From: Marivita sp. GX14005
GTDB taxonomy: Bacteria; Pseudomonadota; Alphaproteobacteria; Rhodobacterales; Rhodobacteraceae
Length of the DNA stretch: 64,000 nucleotides
Direction of reading: 5' to 3'
NCBI RefSeq assembly: GCF_023370775.1
Contig: NZ_JAMCCQ010000002.1
Location: forward strand, 496,001-560,000
Shown: piece by piece, positions 37,136 to 45,764 of the stretch
Layout: each line of letters starts with the position of its first letter
How positions within the stretch are numbered: the stretch's first letter is position 1
The notes under the pieces: generated by a model
Databases searched by the model: none
Told to the model about the DNA's origin: nothing
What the model saw: only the letters and a program-made list of their open reading frames with translations
Translations under genes and position numbers: made by a program

Positions 37136-38422
37136 ATGCCCCCGATCCAGGACCACCCCCTGCGCTACGCTCTCGCGAATGAACTGCACGCGCGCCCTTT
37201 TCCGGCGCTCGACGCGCCCTGCCGCGCGGTCTTTCTGGCGATCAAGCAACCCAAATCCGCCGCCGCACGCGACAAGACCCAGGATATCGAACATCTCAAG
37301 GCGCTGCTCGATCGTTACGGCACCGCACATCCGCAACCGGGCGCCACGCATTTCTCGGGGCAGATCGGCCAGCATGTCCTCAAATGGGAACAGCATACCG
37401 AATTCGTCACCTACACCGTCTTCCTAAACGGCCTCGCGCCCAAACCCTTCGATCCCGACGATATGAACGTCTTTCCCGAGGATTGGCTGGCCGGTGCCCC
37501 CGGCACGCGCATCACCTCTGCCCTGATCCGCGTGGAGGACCGGCCCGAGGAAACACGTATCGCGTCGCTGCTGACCGATTGGTTCGTGCCCGAAAGCCTC
37601 GCCGTCAGCCGGGTTCTGGACGATGAGGCGATCATCGCCGGCGATTTTCGCATCGATCCGGCCGGTCATCTGCGCTTCGCCGTTTTCGTGCGCCAAGGCA
37701 TCGGCCAACGCCGTGCAGGCCGCATCGTGCAGCGGCTTTGCGAGATCGAAACCTACAAGACCATGTCGATGCTCGGCTTCACCCGCACGCGCGAAATCGG
37801 CCCCCGCATGGGCGAGATCGACAATGAACTGACCCGGCTGATGGCGACGATGACCAATGGGGACGGGCAGGAAGAGGACCGCCTGAAGGCGCTGCTCGCC
37901 GTTTCGGCCGAACTGGAAAGCCTCTCGGCGCAGACCTCCTTCCGCTTCGGCGCGACGGGTGCCTATCAGGCCATCGTTTCTCAGCGTATCTCGGTCTTGC
38001 GCGAAACCCGCTTCGAGGGGCGCCAGACCTTTGCGGAATTCATGATGCGGCGCTACGATCCGGCAATGCGCACGGTCACATCCGCCGAAACCCGGCTTTC
38101 GGCCATGGCCCAGCGCGCCATGCGCGCGGGCGATCTTTTACGCACACGTGTCGAGGTCGCGCGCTCCGCGCAGAACCAGCAATTGCTCCAGAGCATGAAC
38201 CAACGGGCGGATCTCCAGCTGCGCCTTCAAAGGACGGTCGAGGGTCTTTCGGTGGTCGCGATCAGCTATTATGCGGTTTCGCTTGCGGGCTATCTACTCT
38301 ACCCGGCCGCCGAGCGCCTCGGCATCGGCCGCGGCACGTTGATCGCGGCGGTCACGCTGCCGATAATTACGCTTGTCTGGCTGGCGATCCGTCATATTCG
38401 AAACAAGGTGGAACGGCGTTAA
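37136..38422 (+). CDS. DUF3422 family membrane protein
   Basis: The 428-aa protein opens with the family block HPLRYALANELHARPFPAL and contains FVTYTVFLNGL and LGFTRTREIGPRMGEID. The C-terminal 70 residues contain two membrane spans (about 362-382 and 392-414) closing with a basic end. A cytoplasmic domain anchored at the C-terminus is the likely topology. The function of the family is unknown. It stands between the pntAB terminator and a dense array of hairpins, and so looks monocistronic. Confidence 0.88.
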   Translation: MPPIQDHPLRYALANELHARPFPALDAPCRAVFLAIKQPKSAAARDKTQDIEHLKALLDRYGTAHPQPGATHFSGQIGQHVLKWEQHTEFVTYTVFLNGLAPKPFDPDDMNVFPEDWLAGAPGTRITSALIRVEDRPEETRIASLLTDWFVPESLAVSRVLDDEAIIAGDFRIDPAGHLRFAVFVRQGIGQRRAGRIVQRLCEIETYKTMSMLGFTRTREIGPRMGEIDNELTRLMATMTNGDGQEEDRLKALLAVSAELESLSAQTSFRFGATGAYQAIVSQRISVLRETRFEGRQTFAEFMMRRYDPAMRTVTSAETRLSAMAQRAMRAGDLLRTRVEVARSAQNQQLLQSMNQRADLQLRLQRTVEGLSVVAISYYAVSLAGYLLYPAAERLGIGRGTLIAAVTLPIITLVWLAIRHIRNKVERR

Positions 38423-38438
38423 GTATCCGGTCCTCTGG

Positions 38439-38497
38439 CTTCTTTGGGCGCTAAATACCTCGGGGGGTGGCGCTTTGCGCCGGGGGGCTGGCCCCCC
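38439..38497 (+). repeat. Dispersed GC-rich intergenic element, copy B
   Basis: Matches the elements at 23953 and 47112: CTTCTTTGG, CTAAATACCTCGGGGGG, an extra small hairpin GGCGCTTTGCGCC, then GGGGGGC-TG-GCCCCCC at 38482-38497. It lies just after the DUF3422 stop and in the same orientation as the other two, each of which also follows a plus-strand stop codon. Confidence 0.75.
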
Positions 38498-38537
38498 ATT
38501 TTCCATTGATGGAAAATCCGGATGCGTCACGCATCCG
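38482..38537. repeat. Back-to-back hairpin array between convergent genes
   Basis: Three perfect inverted repeats with almost no spacer: 38482-38497 (7-bp arms, TG centre), 38498-38517 (ATTTTCCAT / ATGGAAAAT, TG centre) and 38519-38537 (CGGATGCGT / ACGCATCCG, single C centre). The last one overlaps the ppx stop codon. A fourth small hairpin precedes at about 38470. The array separates the DUF3422 gene from ppx and probably ends or protects both transcripts. Confidence 0.85.
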
Positions 38538-40086
38538 ATCCGCACCCAAGGCGCACGTCCGTTTCGGCATTCAGCGATGCGGCCAGCGACAGGAACCGCG
38601 CTTCGGCAACCTCGCCGTAAAGGGGCGCGGATTTAGGCGTCAGCTTGAGCCGCAACAGACGTTTGCGCGGCTTCCATTCCAGAACCGTGCCATCCGCGCT
38701 CGTATCCGACATCCAGAGCATCGCTCCGAAGCGCAGCGCCTTGCCGAGCACCTCGGCCTCCTGCGTTTCCTTGTCGGAAATCAACCCCTCGAGATCCTCG
38801 AACCGCGTGCCCGTGCGCTTGTTCTTGTAGCGGTGCAAGAGCGCGAGCCCGAGAAATACCCGTTCGGAATGTTTCAGCCCGCCCAGATTGGCGCGCGTTG
38901 CGTTGTCGAAGCAGGTCTCCGCGCGGTAATCGGGATGCGCGCGCCAGCTTACATCGTGGAGCAGGCAGGCGGCTTTCACGAGCCGGATCCGGGCGGGATC
39001 GGCGCCCGAGAACAGCGGCGAGACAAAGCGGTAGAGCTTCTTTCCGAACCCGGGCAGCCGCGCATCCTTGGATTCGGCGAAGCGGCAGGATTCGATCAGC
39101 GGATCGCGCTCGCGCAATTCCTGCGGCATCTGCTCGTAGAGCAGCCCCTCGCGGATACCATAGCTTGATATCGCGATATCCTTCGGTCGGAAGGTTTGCA
39201 CCAGTCGCTTCAGAACGTCCGCGGCATAGGGCACAAGGCTCATCCGCGCATAGGATATACCGCAGGCCTGCCGCAGCTCCTCTATATCGGAGGATTTGAT
39301 GAACTTGACGGTGTCGCTGACGGAACGGCGGTCCATCCGGTATTCGTGCAGGACATGCAGCGGGTAGTCGCGGCGCAGCATGTCGACCCGCGCGATCGCC
39401 CGCCAGGAGCCGCCAACGAGGAACAGCCGGTCCGGTTGCGGCCCCATGTGATCTGCAAGCTGCTGCATGACGTCCCGGATATGCGCGTCGCGGCCCTTTT
39501 GCCCTCCGGGCAGATCGCGCAGTTTCAGCGGGCCGAGATTCGAGCTGATGCGCCGCCCGACACGTCCTTCGGCCATCTCGGCCAGTTCCATCGAAGAGCC
39601 GCCAATATCGCAGACCAGCCCGTAGCTGCCGGGCCAGCCCAGCAGAACACCCTGCGCCGAAAGCCGGGCCTCTTCCTCGCCGCCGATGACCCAGATGCGC
39701 AGGCCCGTCTCGCGCAGCACATCGGCGCGGAAATCCGGCCCGTCCTTCGCCTCGCGCACCGCGGCGGTCGCGACGACCGTGAGCGGCGGCAGGTTCATGC
39801 CTTCTGCCAGCGCCTTGAACCGGCGCAGCGCATTGAGCGCGCGCGTACGGCCCTCGGGGTTGAGCCGGCCCGTTTCCGACATGCCGGCCCCCAGCGCGCA
39901 CATCAGCTTTTCGTTATAGAAATAGGCGGGCGAGCGCGCCGCGCCGTCGAAAACCACGAGTCGCACCGAGTTCGAACCGATATCGACGACACCGACGCGC
40001 GCGAGCGCGCGCGCTTTCGGTCCATCGAAGAGCGGCCTGCCGAACGGGCCATGCGGGTCACCGTCGGGGTCTGAGATCACGCCCAT
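38527..40086 (-). CDS. ppx: Exopolyphosphatase / guanosine pentaphosphate phosphatase family (Ppx/GppA)
   Basis: Hydrolyses inorganic polyphosphate, or pppGpp. The 519-aa protein has the ASKHA phosphate-1 motif VGVVDIGSNSVRLVVFDG, the GGEEEARLSAQG segment and the phosphate-2 motif CDIGGSSMELAEM. A C-terminal HD-like helical region (CLLHDVSWRAHPDYRAE) completes the long form of the family. ppk1, its biosynthetic counterpart, is on the same strand 1.5 kb upstream, separated by a LysR gene and small ORFs. The first 30 residues are less conserved and the start may be slightly downstream. Confidence 0.93.
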   Translation of the reverse strand: MGVISDPDGDPHGPFGRPLFDGPKARALARVGVVDIGSNSVRLVVFDGAARSPAYFYNEKLMCALGAGMSETGRLNPEGRTRALNALRRFKALAEGMNLPPLTVVATAAVREAKDGPDFRADVLRETGLRIWVIGGEEEARLSAQGVLLGWPGSYGLVCDIGGSSMELAEMAEGRVGRRISSNLGPLKLRDLPGGQKGRDAHIRDVMQQLADHMGPQPDRLFLVGGSWRAIARVDMLRRDYPLHVLHEYRMDRRSVSDTVKFIKSSDIEELRQACGISYARMSLVPYAADVLKRLVQTFRPKDIAISSYGIREGLLYEQMPQELRERDPLIESCRFAESKDARLPGFGKKLYRFVSPLFSGADPARIRLVKAACLLHDVSWRAHPDYRAETCFDNATRANLGGLKHSERVFLGLALLHRYKNKRTGTRFEDLEGLISDKETQEAEVLGKALRFGAMLWMSDTSADGTVLEWKPRKRLLRLKLTPKSAPLYGEVAEARFLSLAASLNAETDVRLGCGSDA

Positions 40087-40266
40087 AAGGCCTCCCGGTC
40101 AGATCGCGTGCAAGTTGTCAAAGCGGGCGCAGCAGGTCAAGGAAACTCGCCTGCGGGACCGGCTTTGTTTTCGGCCGTTGCACGGGGAATAAAATAAGTA
40201 TTTGCCATATCAATTCGCGCCTGCTACCGAATAGGTAAATTCTATACTGATTAGAGGGGCGCCGAC

Positions 40267-40422
40267 ATGACACTTTCCGAAGCATTTCTCTGGCCGGGAA
40301 CCAAGGTATGCGAACGCCTCGGCGTCGATCCAGAGGGCGAAGCCGGACTCATCCGCTGGATGGTCAACACGCTGGTCTACCTGATCGTCAGCCTGGCGCT
40401 GGTATGGGTGCTGGTCGTTTGA
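40267..40422 (+). CDS. Small single-span membrane protein (51 aa)
   Basis: A short gene reading MTLSEAFLWPGTKVCERLG, a DPEGEAGLIRWM linker and a C-terminal span (about residues 32-51, NTLVYLIVSLALVWVLVV). GAGGGG lies eight bases before the ATG. The well-formed start signal, amphipathic N-terminus and clean membrane span support a real gene. I believe similar short proteins occur in other Rhodobacteraceae, but I cannot verify this here. It lies between divergent ppx and the convergent LysR gene. Confidence 0.7.
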   Translation: MTLSEAFLWPGTKVCERLGVDPEGEAGLIRWMVNTLVYLIVSLALVWVLVV

Positions 40423-40442
40423 TCTGCGCCCGGCTGCGCCTG

Positions 40443-41279
40443 TTACCCTGCATCCCGGCGGGCGAGATATCCGGCGATCGCATCGAGCGCCGCGCGCACG
40501 GGCTCTTCCCGCCGCGTATCGTGGTGCGAAACGAGCCATTGTTCACTGCGTAGCGCAGCGATCGGATCGGACAGGCGGACCAGACCGTCCATCCGGCTCC
40601 CGATGAACATCGGAAGCACGACACGTCCGACCCCGGCCCGCGCAAGCGTGCAAGCCAGATGCGGGCTGTTGGCCTTTGTGACGATGCCGCTGCCGTGGTT
40701 TTCCGTGATCCAGCGGCTAGACGGCGTTGCGGGAGCGCCCCATGATGGACCGATCCACCCCGTGACAGTGGAGTTCGCGCCATAGACGGCGTAGTCGACC
40801 CAGCCGATCTGCTGGCGTGCCACCCAAGGCTGTTCCGGGCGCCGATTACGCACCCCGATATCGATCTCGCGACGGGCGATATCGAGGTCGAGATCGCAAT
40901 AGACAAACTCGGGAACCCATGGCGCGCTTTCGCGCCAATACTCCGGCAACCGCTCGGCCAGATCGAGCGCTGTCCAGGTGCCTGCGGAAATGCGAACACA
41001 GACCGGCCCATCGGCTGCGTCGCGCCACTGGGTAATCTGACGCGCCGCTGCTTCCATGCCTCGTGTCTTCTGGACGAGCGCCTCTCCGTCGCGGGTCAAC
41101 GCGTATCCTTCGGCGCCGTGGCGGAACAGGCGCCGTCCGAGATCGGCTTCGAACGCCTTCATCCGGCGGCTCAGCGTGGCAGCGCTGATGCCGAGCTCAG
41201 CTGACGCCCGCGCAAGGCCGCCATGTTGCGCGATCGCCGAGAAATACGCCAGATCGTTCCAGTCGGGGCCGGCTTTCAT
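40443..41279 (-). CDS. LysR-family transcriptional regulator
   Basis: The 278-aa regulator has an N-terminal winged helix-turn-helix (WNDLAYFSAIAQHGGLARASAELGISAATLSRRMKAFEADLG) and a shorter-than-usual effector domain (about residues 90-278). ATG 41279 follows a TGGAG-type site. LysR proteins usually control a divergent gene. Here the divergent candidate is the 64-aa ORF starting at 41370. The gene sits between ppx and ppk1, which are commonly adjacent. Confidence 0.9.
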   Translation of the reverse strand: MKAGPDWNDLAYFSAIAQHGGLARASAELGISAATLSRRMKAFEADLGRRLFRHGAEGYALTRDGEALVQKTRGMEAAARQITQWRDAADGPVCVRISAGTWTALDLAERLPEYWRESAPWVPEFVYCDLDLDIARREIDIGVRNRRPEQPWVARQQIGWVDYAVYGANSTVTGWIGPSWGAPATPSSRWITENHGSGIVTKANSPHLACTLARAGVGRVVLPMFIGSRMDGLVRLSDPIAALRSEQWLVSHHDTRREEPVRAALDAIAGYLARRDAG

Positions 41280-41369
41280 TTTCAAAACTCCACATCCGGT
41301 TTTCCGGTCTGATCGAGGCTGACGCGTATGGCTAGCTTGCAACGGGCAACCGGACACCGGAGACACCCA

Positions 41370-41564
41370 ATGATGCCCGTCATTCGACCCATTGATATAC
41401 CGCGCCAGCCGCTTACAGAATATCGAAAGGAACAGGCGGCCTTTGCGAAAATGAAACTCGACTTGCAAAATGGCCCGCCGCCCGATCCACGACCGGCGCG
41501 CCTGTGGCACTGGCTTTTTCGGCGGCAGCCGGGGTCGGGCGCGCGTGGATCGACGGGCGCCTGA
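41370..41564 (+). CDS. Small ORF divergent from the LysR gene
   Basis: A 64-aa frame (MMPVIRPIDIPRQPLTEYRKEQ, then KMKLDLQNGPPP) with a GGAGA sequence six bases before the first ATG. No membrane span is present and the C-terminus is Arg/Gly-rich. Its divergence from the LysR gene with a 90-base gap is the classic LysR target layout. No family is recognised and it could be spurious. It ends 18 bases before the ppk1 3' end. Confidence 0.45.
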   Translation: MMPVIRPIDIPRQPLTEYRKEQAAFAKMKLDLQNGPPPDPRPARLWHWLFRRQPGSGARGSTGA

Positions 41565-41582
41565 CATACGGGCCTGAACGCA

Positions 41583-43760
41583 TCAATCGTCCGACGTATG
41601 CGTCAGCTTGGGCACATCGGATGCGCCCGCCGAACCGCGCCCCGAAAGCGACGGGTTCTCCATGAAGAAACGGTGGCAGTTGAAGGCGAAGCTGCCTTCG
41701 TCCCATTGGGCGCGGCGGAAATGGCCGTCCGGCTGCATGACCCAGCTTTGCGCGACATCGGCGAGGTTCGCCGCCATGATCTGGCTGACGATCTGCGCCT
41801 TGACGGTCGCGTTCTCGATCTCGACCAGCGTTTCGATCCGGCGGTTGAGATTGCGGCCCATCCAGTCGGCCGATGACATGAACACCCGCGCCTTCTTGTG
41901 CGGCAGCCCGTGGCCGTTGCCGAAACAGACGATGCGCGAATGTTCGAGAAACCGTCCGACGATGGATTTGACGCGGATATTCTCGCTCAGCCCCTTCACG
42001 CCGGGGCGCAGACCGCAGATGCCGCGAATCACGCAGTCGATCTGCACGCCGTCCTGACTGGCTGCATAAAGCGCGTCGATCATGTCCGGCTCGATCAGCG
42101 AGTTCATCTTCAGCCAGATCCGCGCCGGTTTGCCCGAACGGGCGTGTTCGGCTTCCGCCGCGATCATCTCCAGCATTTTCGGCTTGAGCGAATGGGGCGA
42201 GATGGCGAGGTTTTCCAGCCCTTCGGGCTGGGCATAGCCGGACAGGTAATTGAACACCTTGGTGGCATCGCGCCCCAGCTTGGCGTCGCAGGTGAAAAGG
42301 CTCAGATCGGTGTAGATGGTTGCGGTGATCGGGTGGTAATTGCCGGTGCCGTAATGGGTGTATGTGACCAGCCTGTCGCCTTCGCGGCGCACGACGATGG
42401 AGATCTTGGCATGGGTCTTCCATTCGAGAAAGCCGTAAACCACATGCGCGCCAGACCGCTCCAGCCGCCGCGATTGCCGGATATTCGCAGCCTCGTCGAA
42501 CCGGGCCTTGAGCTCGACCAGCGCGGTGACGGATTTGCCATCCTCCGCCGCTTCGCAAAGCGCCGCGACGATGGGCGACTGGCGCGAGGTGCGATAAAGC
42601 GTCTGCTTGATCGCCACCACGTCGGGATCGCGCGCGGCCTGTGCGAGGAACCGCACCACCATGTCGAAGGTCTCGTAGGGGTGGTGCAGCAGCATGTCCT
42701 TTTGCCGGATCGCGGCGAACATGTCGCCGTCATGATCCTGCACCCGTTCGGGCACGCGCGGGCTGAAGCTGGGCCAGAGCAGATCGGGCCGCGCATCGAG
42801 CACAAGCTCGCGCAGGTCGGCGACGCCGATCATTCCGGTGAGTTCGATGACGTCATCCTCGCGCACCCGCAATTCCTGCATCACGGTGGCGCGAAGCCCT
42901 TTTGGCGCACCGGCCGATACGGTCAGCCGCACGACCTCCCCGCGCCGCCGCCGCTTGAGCGCGACCTCGAACTCGCGCACCAGATCCTCGGCCTCTTCCT
43001 CGACCTCGATATCGCTGTCGCGCAGGACGCGGAATCCGAAATGATCGCGCAGCTTGTAGCCGGGGAACAGCCGGTCGAAATGCAGCAGCAGCACATCTTC
43101 GAGAAACACGAAGCGATGCTCGCCCTCCGGCGCGGGCAAGGCCACGAACCGCGCCACTTGCGCCGGGATAGGAAGAAGCGCTTGCAGACCCGTCTTGTCG
43201 CCGCGCCGCTCAAGCTGCAACGCGAGGCAGTAGCCGTTATTTGCAATGAACGGAAAAGGATGCGCCGGATCGACCGCAAGGGGCGAGAGCACCGGAAAGA
43301 CCTGGTTGAGAAACACGTCCTCGAGATGCGCGAGGTCGGCCTCGTCCAAATCGTCCCGGTTCACAATGGCGATACGTTCCGCCTCCATCTGCGCACGCAG
43401 ATCGCCGAGGATGCGCTGTTGAGAGGCCATCAGCTTGCGCGCATCCTCGTTGATCAGAACGAGCTGTTCCGCCGGGGTCAGCCCGTCCGCCGCCGGTGTG
43501 GTGTTCCCGGCCTGCGCCAGTTCGCGAAGCCCCGCGACCCGAACGGTGTAGAACTCATCGAGATTGGTGGCCGAGATCGACAGGAAACGCAGCCGTTCGA
43601 GCAAGGGCACGCGCGGGTTCTCGGCCTCTTCGAGCACGCGCCAATTGAACCCCAGCCAAGACAATTCGCGGTTCACGAAACGTCCCGGCCCGGCGAGATC
43701 GCTATCGGCAAGCTTCACCGGGGCAGGGCGTTCGGCGTTCAGAAAATCCGCACTGGTCAT
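41583..43760 (-). CDS. ppk1: Polyphosphate kinase 1
   Basis: Builds polyphosphate from ATP at the membrane. ATG 43760 (MTSADFLNAERP) follows GGGGGAT and gives 725 aa, normal for PPK1. Visible blocks are RFVNRELSWLGFNWRVLEEA, LSISATNLDEFYTVRVAGL, the ALVELKARFDEAANI segment, the catalytic-histidine region FLEWKTHAKISIV and YTHYGTGNYHP. The gene order hda - ppk1 - (LysR module) - ppx on one strand suggests an ancestral hda-ppk-ppx cluster. Confidence 0.96.
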   Translation of the reverse strand: MTSADFLNAERPAPVKLADSDLAGPGRFVNRELSWLGFNWRVLEEAENPRVPLLERLRFLSISATNLDEFYTVRVAGLRELAQAGNTTPAADGLTPAEQLVLINEDARKLMASQQRILGDLRAQMEAERIAIVNRDDLDEADLAHLEDVFLNQVFPVLSPLAVDPAHPFPFIANNGYCLALQLERRGDKTGLQALLPIPAQVARFVALPAPEGEHRFVFLEDVLLLHFDRLFPGYKLRDHFGFRVLRDSDIEVEEEAEDLVREFEVALKRRRRGEVVRLTVSAGAPKGLRATVMQELRVREDDVIELTGMIGVADLRELVLDARPDLLWPSFSPRVPERVQDHDGDMFAAIRQKDMLLHHPYETFDMVVRFLAQAARDPDVVAIKQTLYRTSRQSPIVAALCEAAEDGKSVTALVELKARFDEAANIRQSRRLERSGAHVVYGFLEWKTHAKISIVVRREGDRLVTYTHYGTGNYHPITATIYTDLSLFTCDAKLGRDATKVFNYLSGYAQPEGLENLAISPHSLKPKMLEMIAAEAEHARSGKPARIWLKMNSLIEPDMIDALYAASQDGVQIDCVIRGICGLRPGVKGLSENIRVKSIVGRFLEHSRIVCFGNGHGLPHKKARVFMSSADWMGRNLNRRIETLVEIENATVKAQIVSQIMAANLADVAQSWVMQPDGHFRRAQWDEGSFAFNCHRFFMENPSLSGRGSAGASDVPKLTHTSDD

Positions 43761-43809
43761 GCTATCCCCCGCTATTGGCGTCATGAACGGCACCGCTGCG
43801 GGGCCGCCC

Positions 43810-44505
43810 CTAGTCTGGCGCGCTTTGCTCGGGGAATTCAAGCGCATCCATCGCCTTGCGCGCGAGGGCGCGTGTCACACCCTTCGGCGTGCCAAGCGCC
43901 TCGCGGTCCAGATGCTCCACGATCCGCCCTGCCGCATCGAAGGAGCGCGGCATCCTGCGGACCAGATAGGGGATGACATCGGCCATCGGCACGATCTGGC
44001 GGTCCGCGAACAGCTTCGCCAGAACGGCCGAAAGCAGCAGATCGTCCGGCGGTGCCATGCGGGCGACGGTGCTGCCGGCCATGCGGCTTGCCAGATCGGG
44101 CAGCGCCAGCCCCCAGCGCGATGGCGGCGCGCTCGCTGTCAGAAGAAGCGTGCGGCCATTCGCCAGCACAAGATTGTGCAGATGAAAGAGCGCCGCCTCA
44201 CCTTCTGCGTTCCCCGCGATGCGCTCCACATCCTCGACGCAGATGTCGCTTGCGGCAAGATCCGGGATTCCGGCCTCCTCCAGATCGGTTGCGGCAATCT
44301 TGCGCCCGCCGCTCTCCGCGCTCCAGACATGGACGAGATGGGTCTTGCCGGATCGGGGCGGCCCGGTCAGCACCAGCTTGCCGCCCGGCCAATTCGGCCA
44401 GGTATCGATCAGCGCGAGCGCGACCGCGTTGCTTTGAGTGACGTAGAAATCCCCACGCCCCAGAGCCGGCCGGGAGGGGATTTCGAATTTCATCTGCTCG
44501 GGCAT
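43810..44505 (-). CDS. DnaA-related regulatory protein Hda/HdaA
   Basis: The 231-aa AAA+ protein resembles the ATPase part of DnaA without the DNA-binding domain. The P-loop is GPPRSGKTH and a Walker B-like segment is ICVEDVERIAG. The N-terminus MKFEIPSRPALGRGDFYVTQSN contains a clamp-binding-type start, as in HdaA of Caulobacter, which promotes DnaA-ATP hydrolysis after replication starts. It begins directly after the stop of the permease gene upstream (TAG ATG), so the two are cotranscribed. Confidence 0.88.
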   Translation of the reverse strand: MPEQMKFEIPSRPALGRGDFYVTQSNAVALALIDTWPNWPGGKLVLTGPPRSGKTHLVHVWSAESGGRKIAATDLEEAGIPDLAASDICVEDVERIAGNAEGEAALFHLHNLVLANGRTLLLTASAPPSRWGLALPDLASRMAGSTVARMAPPDDLLLSAVLAKLFADRQIVPMADVIPYLVRRMPRSFDAAGRIVEHLDREALGTPKGVTRALARKAMDALEFPEQSAPD

Positions 44506-45573
44506 CTAACCGTTATCCTGCCCGCTCTCGCCGCGATAAAGCTGGCTTTGCTTGTAGCGCTCGGCGGCAAAGCGGGCGATCACGCCGATCGCGGCAGCCA
44601 CCGGCACCGCGACAAGCATGCCGACGAAGCCGAAGAGCGTGCCGAAGATCGAAAGCGCGAGGATCAGCCAGACAGGGTGCAGACCCACCGAAGATCCGAC
44701 CAGCTTGGGCGTCAGGATATTGCCCTCGACCACTTGGCCGAGCACGAAAATGCCCGCGACGAGCCCGATGGGCACCCAATCGCCCCAGAACTGGAAGAGC
44801 GCCAGTCCGATGGCCAGCGCCCCGCCGATGAAAGCGCCGAGATAGGGGATGAAGGTGAGCAAACCGGCAAGAAAGCCGACCACCAGCCCGAATTGCAGCC
44901 CAACCGCCATGAGCGCCAGCGCGTAATAGGTGCCCAGGATGATGCAGACCGTGCCCATTCCGCGAATGAAACCGGCCAAGGTGCGATCGATATCGCGGGC
45001 GAGCCGGCGGATGGTGGGCGCATGATCGCGCGGCAGCAGGCTGTCGATACGGGCGACCATGTTGTCCCAATCGAGCAGCAGATAGACCGCCACGACCGGC
45101 ACGACGACAAAAAGCAGGATGACGTTGATGATCCCGGCAGCAGAACTCAGGACGGTATTCAGAAGCTCTCCGCCGCGCGCCTGTATCGTCTCGCCCAGCG
45201 ACACGAGCGATCGGCGCAGGGCGCTCTCTGAATTCATGACGTCGGGAAACCGCTCGGACAGGAAATCGCGCAGGCGGTTGAACACGCTCGGCGCAACTTC
45301 GATAAGCTCGTTGGCCTGGCGGATCAGCGTCGGGATGAGATAGAGCAGCATGATGGTGAAGGCGACGATGCCGATCACCGTGATCAGCGCGGTAGCAGCG
45401 ACGCGCGATAGCCCCAGCTTTTGGAGCTTGTCCGCCGCCGGATCGAGGAAATAGGCGATCGCGCCGCCCAGCACGAAGGGCAGCAGCACATCGCCCAGAA
45501 GCCAGAGGATCGCCACGAAGACGAGCGCGGCGATGCCCCAGTATTTCAACTGTTCCCGCGCCGAAAGCGCCAT
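44506..45573 (-). CDS. AI-2E family transporter (PerM-type permease)
   Basis: The 355-aa inner-membrane protein has about seven spans. The N-terminal pair (WGIAALVFVAILWLLGDVLL and VLGGAIAYFLDPAADKL) and the C-terminal ILALSIFGTLFGFVGMLVAVPVAA block are characteristic of the AI-2E/PerM family. Members export small signals or exchange ions; the substrate is not predictable. It leads the minus-strand hda operon and diverges from proS, with a palindrome-rich 191-base region between. Confidence 0.92.
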   Translation of the reverse strand: MALSAREQLKYWGIAALVFVAILWLLGDVLLPFVLGGAIAYFLDPAADKLQKLGLSRVAATALITVIGIVAFTIMLLYLIPTLIRQANELIEVAPSVFNRLRDFLSERFPDVMNSESALRRSLVSLGETIQARGGELLNTVLSSAAGIINVILLFVVVPVVAVYLLLDWDNMVARIDSLLPRDHAPTIRRLARDIDRTLAGFIRGMGTVCIILGTYYALALMAVGLQFGLVVGFLAGLLTFIPYLGAFIGGALAIGLALFQFWGDWVPIGLVAGIFVLGQVVEGNILTPKLVGSSVGLHPVWLILALSIFGTLFGFVGMLVAVPVAAAIGVIARFAAERYKQSQLYRGESGQDNG

Positions 45574-45643
45574 GATGCGACTGCCTTTTCCTGGGGTCCG
45601 GCCTGCTCTTGCACGCGGCCGGACGGATGCGATGCGTAGGTTC

Positions 45644-45695
45644 CCCGATGCGTTAACGCATCGGGCGTTTTGCGTCGACGCAAAAACGCCCCGCC
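45644..45695. repeat. Two adjoining palindromes in the permease-proS intergenic region
   Basis: A 22-base perfect palindrome at 45644-45665 (arms CCCGATGCGTT and AACGCATCGGG) runs into a second inverted repeat at about 45663-45692. The second has the perfect core TTTTGCGTC/GACGCAAAA and arms extended by GGGCG/CGCCC with one bulged A. Both carry the GCGTYRACGC core. They lie between divergent promoters, so they could be operators rather than terminators. Confidence 0.8.
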
Positions 45696-45764
45696 CGCAA
45701 TCTCTTGCCCGCCCCCGGCCAACCGGATAGGACGGCGCAAACCACCCCCGAGAGGCCTTTGAAG

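Noticed and set aside
41898-43976. 692-codon plus-strand frame over ppk1
   Set aside because: Antisense to ppk1, which has every expected motif.
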